5,030 nt of DNA from Phycisphaerales bacterium (GTDB lineage Bacteria; Planctomycetota; Phycisphaerae; SM23-33): positions 644 to 5,673 of the forward strand of contig PMYM01000132.1 of assembly GCA_003171235.1 (NCBI GenBank), in the 5' to 3' direction. Shown piece by piece: positions 4,575-5,030 of the stretch (positions are counted from its first letter, which is position 1; each line of letters begins with the position of its first letter). The notes beneath the pieces were generated by a model. The model was not told where the DNA came from. It made no database searches and saw only the letters and a program-made list of their open reading frames with translations. The translations under genes were made by a program, and so were the position numbers.

Positions 4575-4773
4575 CCGTCGGCAGGGCGGAGCAATCCCCT
4601 TGGCCGATCACGCCACTGCCTCCGTTCAATCTGGGGATTGTTACCGGGGGTTTCGCGGCCTGCGACTTCGCTCGGGGCGCTATCCCCCGGCTACCATCTT
4701 TGCGGCCCTGCGGCAGTGCCGTGCCCGCCTTATCAACCGGTGGGGCATCGGCCTTCGGCCGATTTGTCCCACT
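4575..4773. repeat. Mosaic of GC-rich palindromes between amidase and tpx
   Basis: Three inverted repeats lie in series: CAATCCCC (4592-4599) with GGGGATTG (4633-4640); CCGGGGG (4644-4650) with CCCCCGG (4684-4690); and ATCGGCC (4747-4753) with GGCCGAT (4757-4763) on a 3-nt loop, clamped by GTGGG/CCCAC (4740-4744/4768-4772). No gene is credible here on either strand. The last hairpin lies 44 nt past the amidase stop on the minus strand but has no U-run. These look like dispersed palindromic repeats, or their remnants. Confidence 0.5.
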
Positions 4774-4836
4774 CTACTGACTACCGGCTACCGCCTATCG
4801 GCTATCGGCTACTGACTACCGGTTACCGGCTACCCG
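4774..4836. repeat. Heptanucleotide tandem array (9 units) over the amidase stop codon
   Basis: Nine uninterrupted 7-mers run end to end: ctactga, ctaccgg, ctaccgc, ctatcgg, ctatcgg, ctactga, ctaccgg, ttaccgg, ctacccg. Units 1-2 recur as units 6-7, a 35-nt higher-order repeat. The amidase stop (complement of 4816-4818) is the first three bases of unit 7, and its last residues, VAGNR, are coded by units 7-9. The phasing resembles the heptameric STRR repeats of cyanobacteria in kind, not sequence. Because 7 is not a multiple of 3, unit gain or loss on the coding side would shift the C-terminal frame. Confidence 0.85.
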
Positions 4837-5030
4837 CAGGTATTCCAGGATGCCGGCGGCGATGTCGTCGGCCAAGAGTTGCACGTGGCTATCGGAGCTG
4901 ATCAGGCGGGCTTCGGCGCGGTTGGACAGGTACCCCGCCTCGACAAGCATGGCCGGGCGCGCGTTCTTCACCAGCACGCGCAGGCCGCGCACGTCGCGCA
5001 TCACGCCGCGCCCGCTGGCGTGAACAGACA
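4816..5030 (-). CDS. N-acetylmuramoyl-L-alanine amidase (Amidase_3, AmiC-like), 5'-truncated by window
   Basis: The frame is open to the window edge, so only the last 70 residues are present. GVMRDVRGLRVLVKNARPAMLVEAGYLSNRAEARLI followed by LLADDIAAGILEYLR is the C-terminal signature of Amidase_3 zinc amidases, which cut the bond between N-acetylmuramic acid and L-alanine in peptidoglycan. The glutamate in MLVEAGYLSN corresponds to the catalytic Glu of the family. The zinc-binding His/Glu residues and any signal peptide lie outside the window. An internal GTG at 5004 is not a credible start because the domain extends upstream of it. The C-terminus VAGNR and the stop codon are made by a heptamer repeat. 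It is on the same strand as tpx, but 347 nt and several palindromes separate them, so co-transcription is unlikely. Confidence 0.87.
   Translation of the reverse strand, partial: SVHASGRGVMRDVRGLRVLVKNARPAMLVEAGYLSNRAEARLISSDSHVQLLADDIAAGILEYLRVAGNR

Noticed and set aside
3704..4585. Identical 11-mer CCGTCGGCAGG at 3704-3714 and 4575-4585 flanking the tpx-rubredoxin operon, considered as transfer or att sites
   Set aside because: In 5 kb of GC-rich DNA several 11-base matches are expected by chance, the flanks diverge at once, and no integrase or composition shift is seen.
4134..4901. 255-residue plus-strand ORF across tpx, the palindromes and the heptamer array
   Set aside because: It is antisense to tpx in its first half and reads repeats in the second, giving periodic peptides such as GYRL.

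Overview
The window is about 5 kb of GC-rich bacterial chromosome. Gene-end tandem microrepeats, GC-rich palindromes of the AGCCCC/GGGGCG and CCCAGGGC/GCCCTGGG type, and the TGCGT 'tctgcgtcctctgcg' intergenic motif are a combination I associate with Planctomycetota (possibly a Phycisphaerae-like lineage) and related phyla. Rubredoxin next to an atypical 2-Cys thiol peroxidase fits an anaerobic or microaerophilic lifestyle. The taxon is an inference; no rRNA is present.

Layout. Plus strand: 1-537 is the C-terminal end of a DEAD/DEAH helicase with a DUF1998-type Cys4 tail (MrfA/YprA-like). 538-1026 is non-coding and repeat-rich, with an octamer array, one hairpin, a ~197-bp nested palindrome and a TGCGT repeat. 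1027-1935 encodes a DEDDh RNase H-like exonuclease (YprB/MrfB-like). 2122-2379 encodes an 85-residue unknown protein with a helical tail. 2380-3014 has no convincing gene, but holds a candidate promoter fused to a 22-bp palindrome resembling a DtxR/IdeR box, and a coding-like ORF beginning at 2648. 3015-3623 is lexA. Minus strand, convergent with lexA: tpx (4468-3920) followed after 23 nt by rubredoxin (3896-3732), then a repeat-rich gap (4484-4773), and the C-terminal end of an N-acetylmuramoyl-L-alanine amidase (5030-4816), whose stop codon lies inside a 9-unit heptanucleotide array.

Functionally, the plus-strand half is a DNA-damage neighbourhood: a helicase/nuclease pair of the type that excises mitomycin-type lesions in Bacillus, and the SOS repressor LexA. 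The minus-strand half is a peroxide-defence pair: Tpx reduces hydroperoxides and rubredoxin is a small electron carrier that could feed such a system. tpx has a clear Shine-Dalgarno sequence, a TATACT -10 and a perfect 9-3-9 palindrome where its -35 should be, which suggests activator control.

No new defence system or mobile element with its own genes is visible. The most unusual signals are non-coding: short tandem arrays overlapping the stop codons of both truncated edge genes, the nested palindrome splitting a normally adjacent gene pair, and two strong operator-like palindromes.
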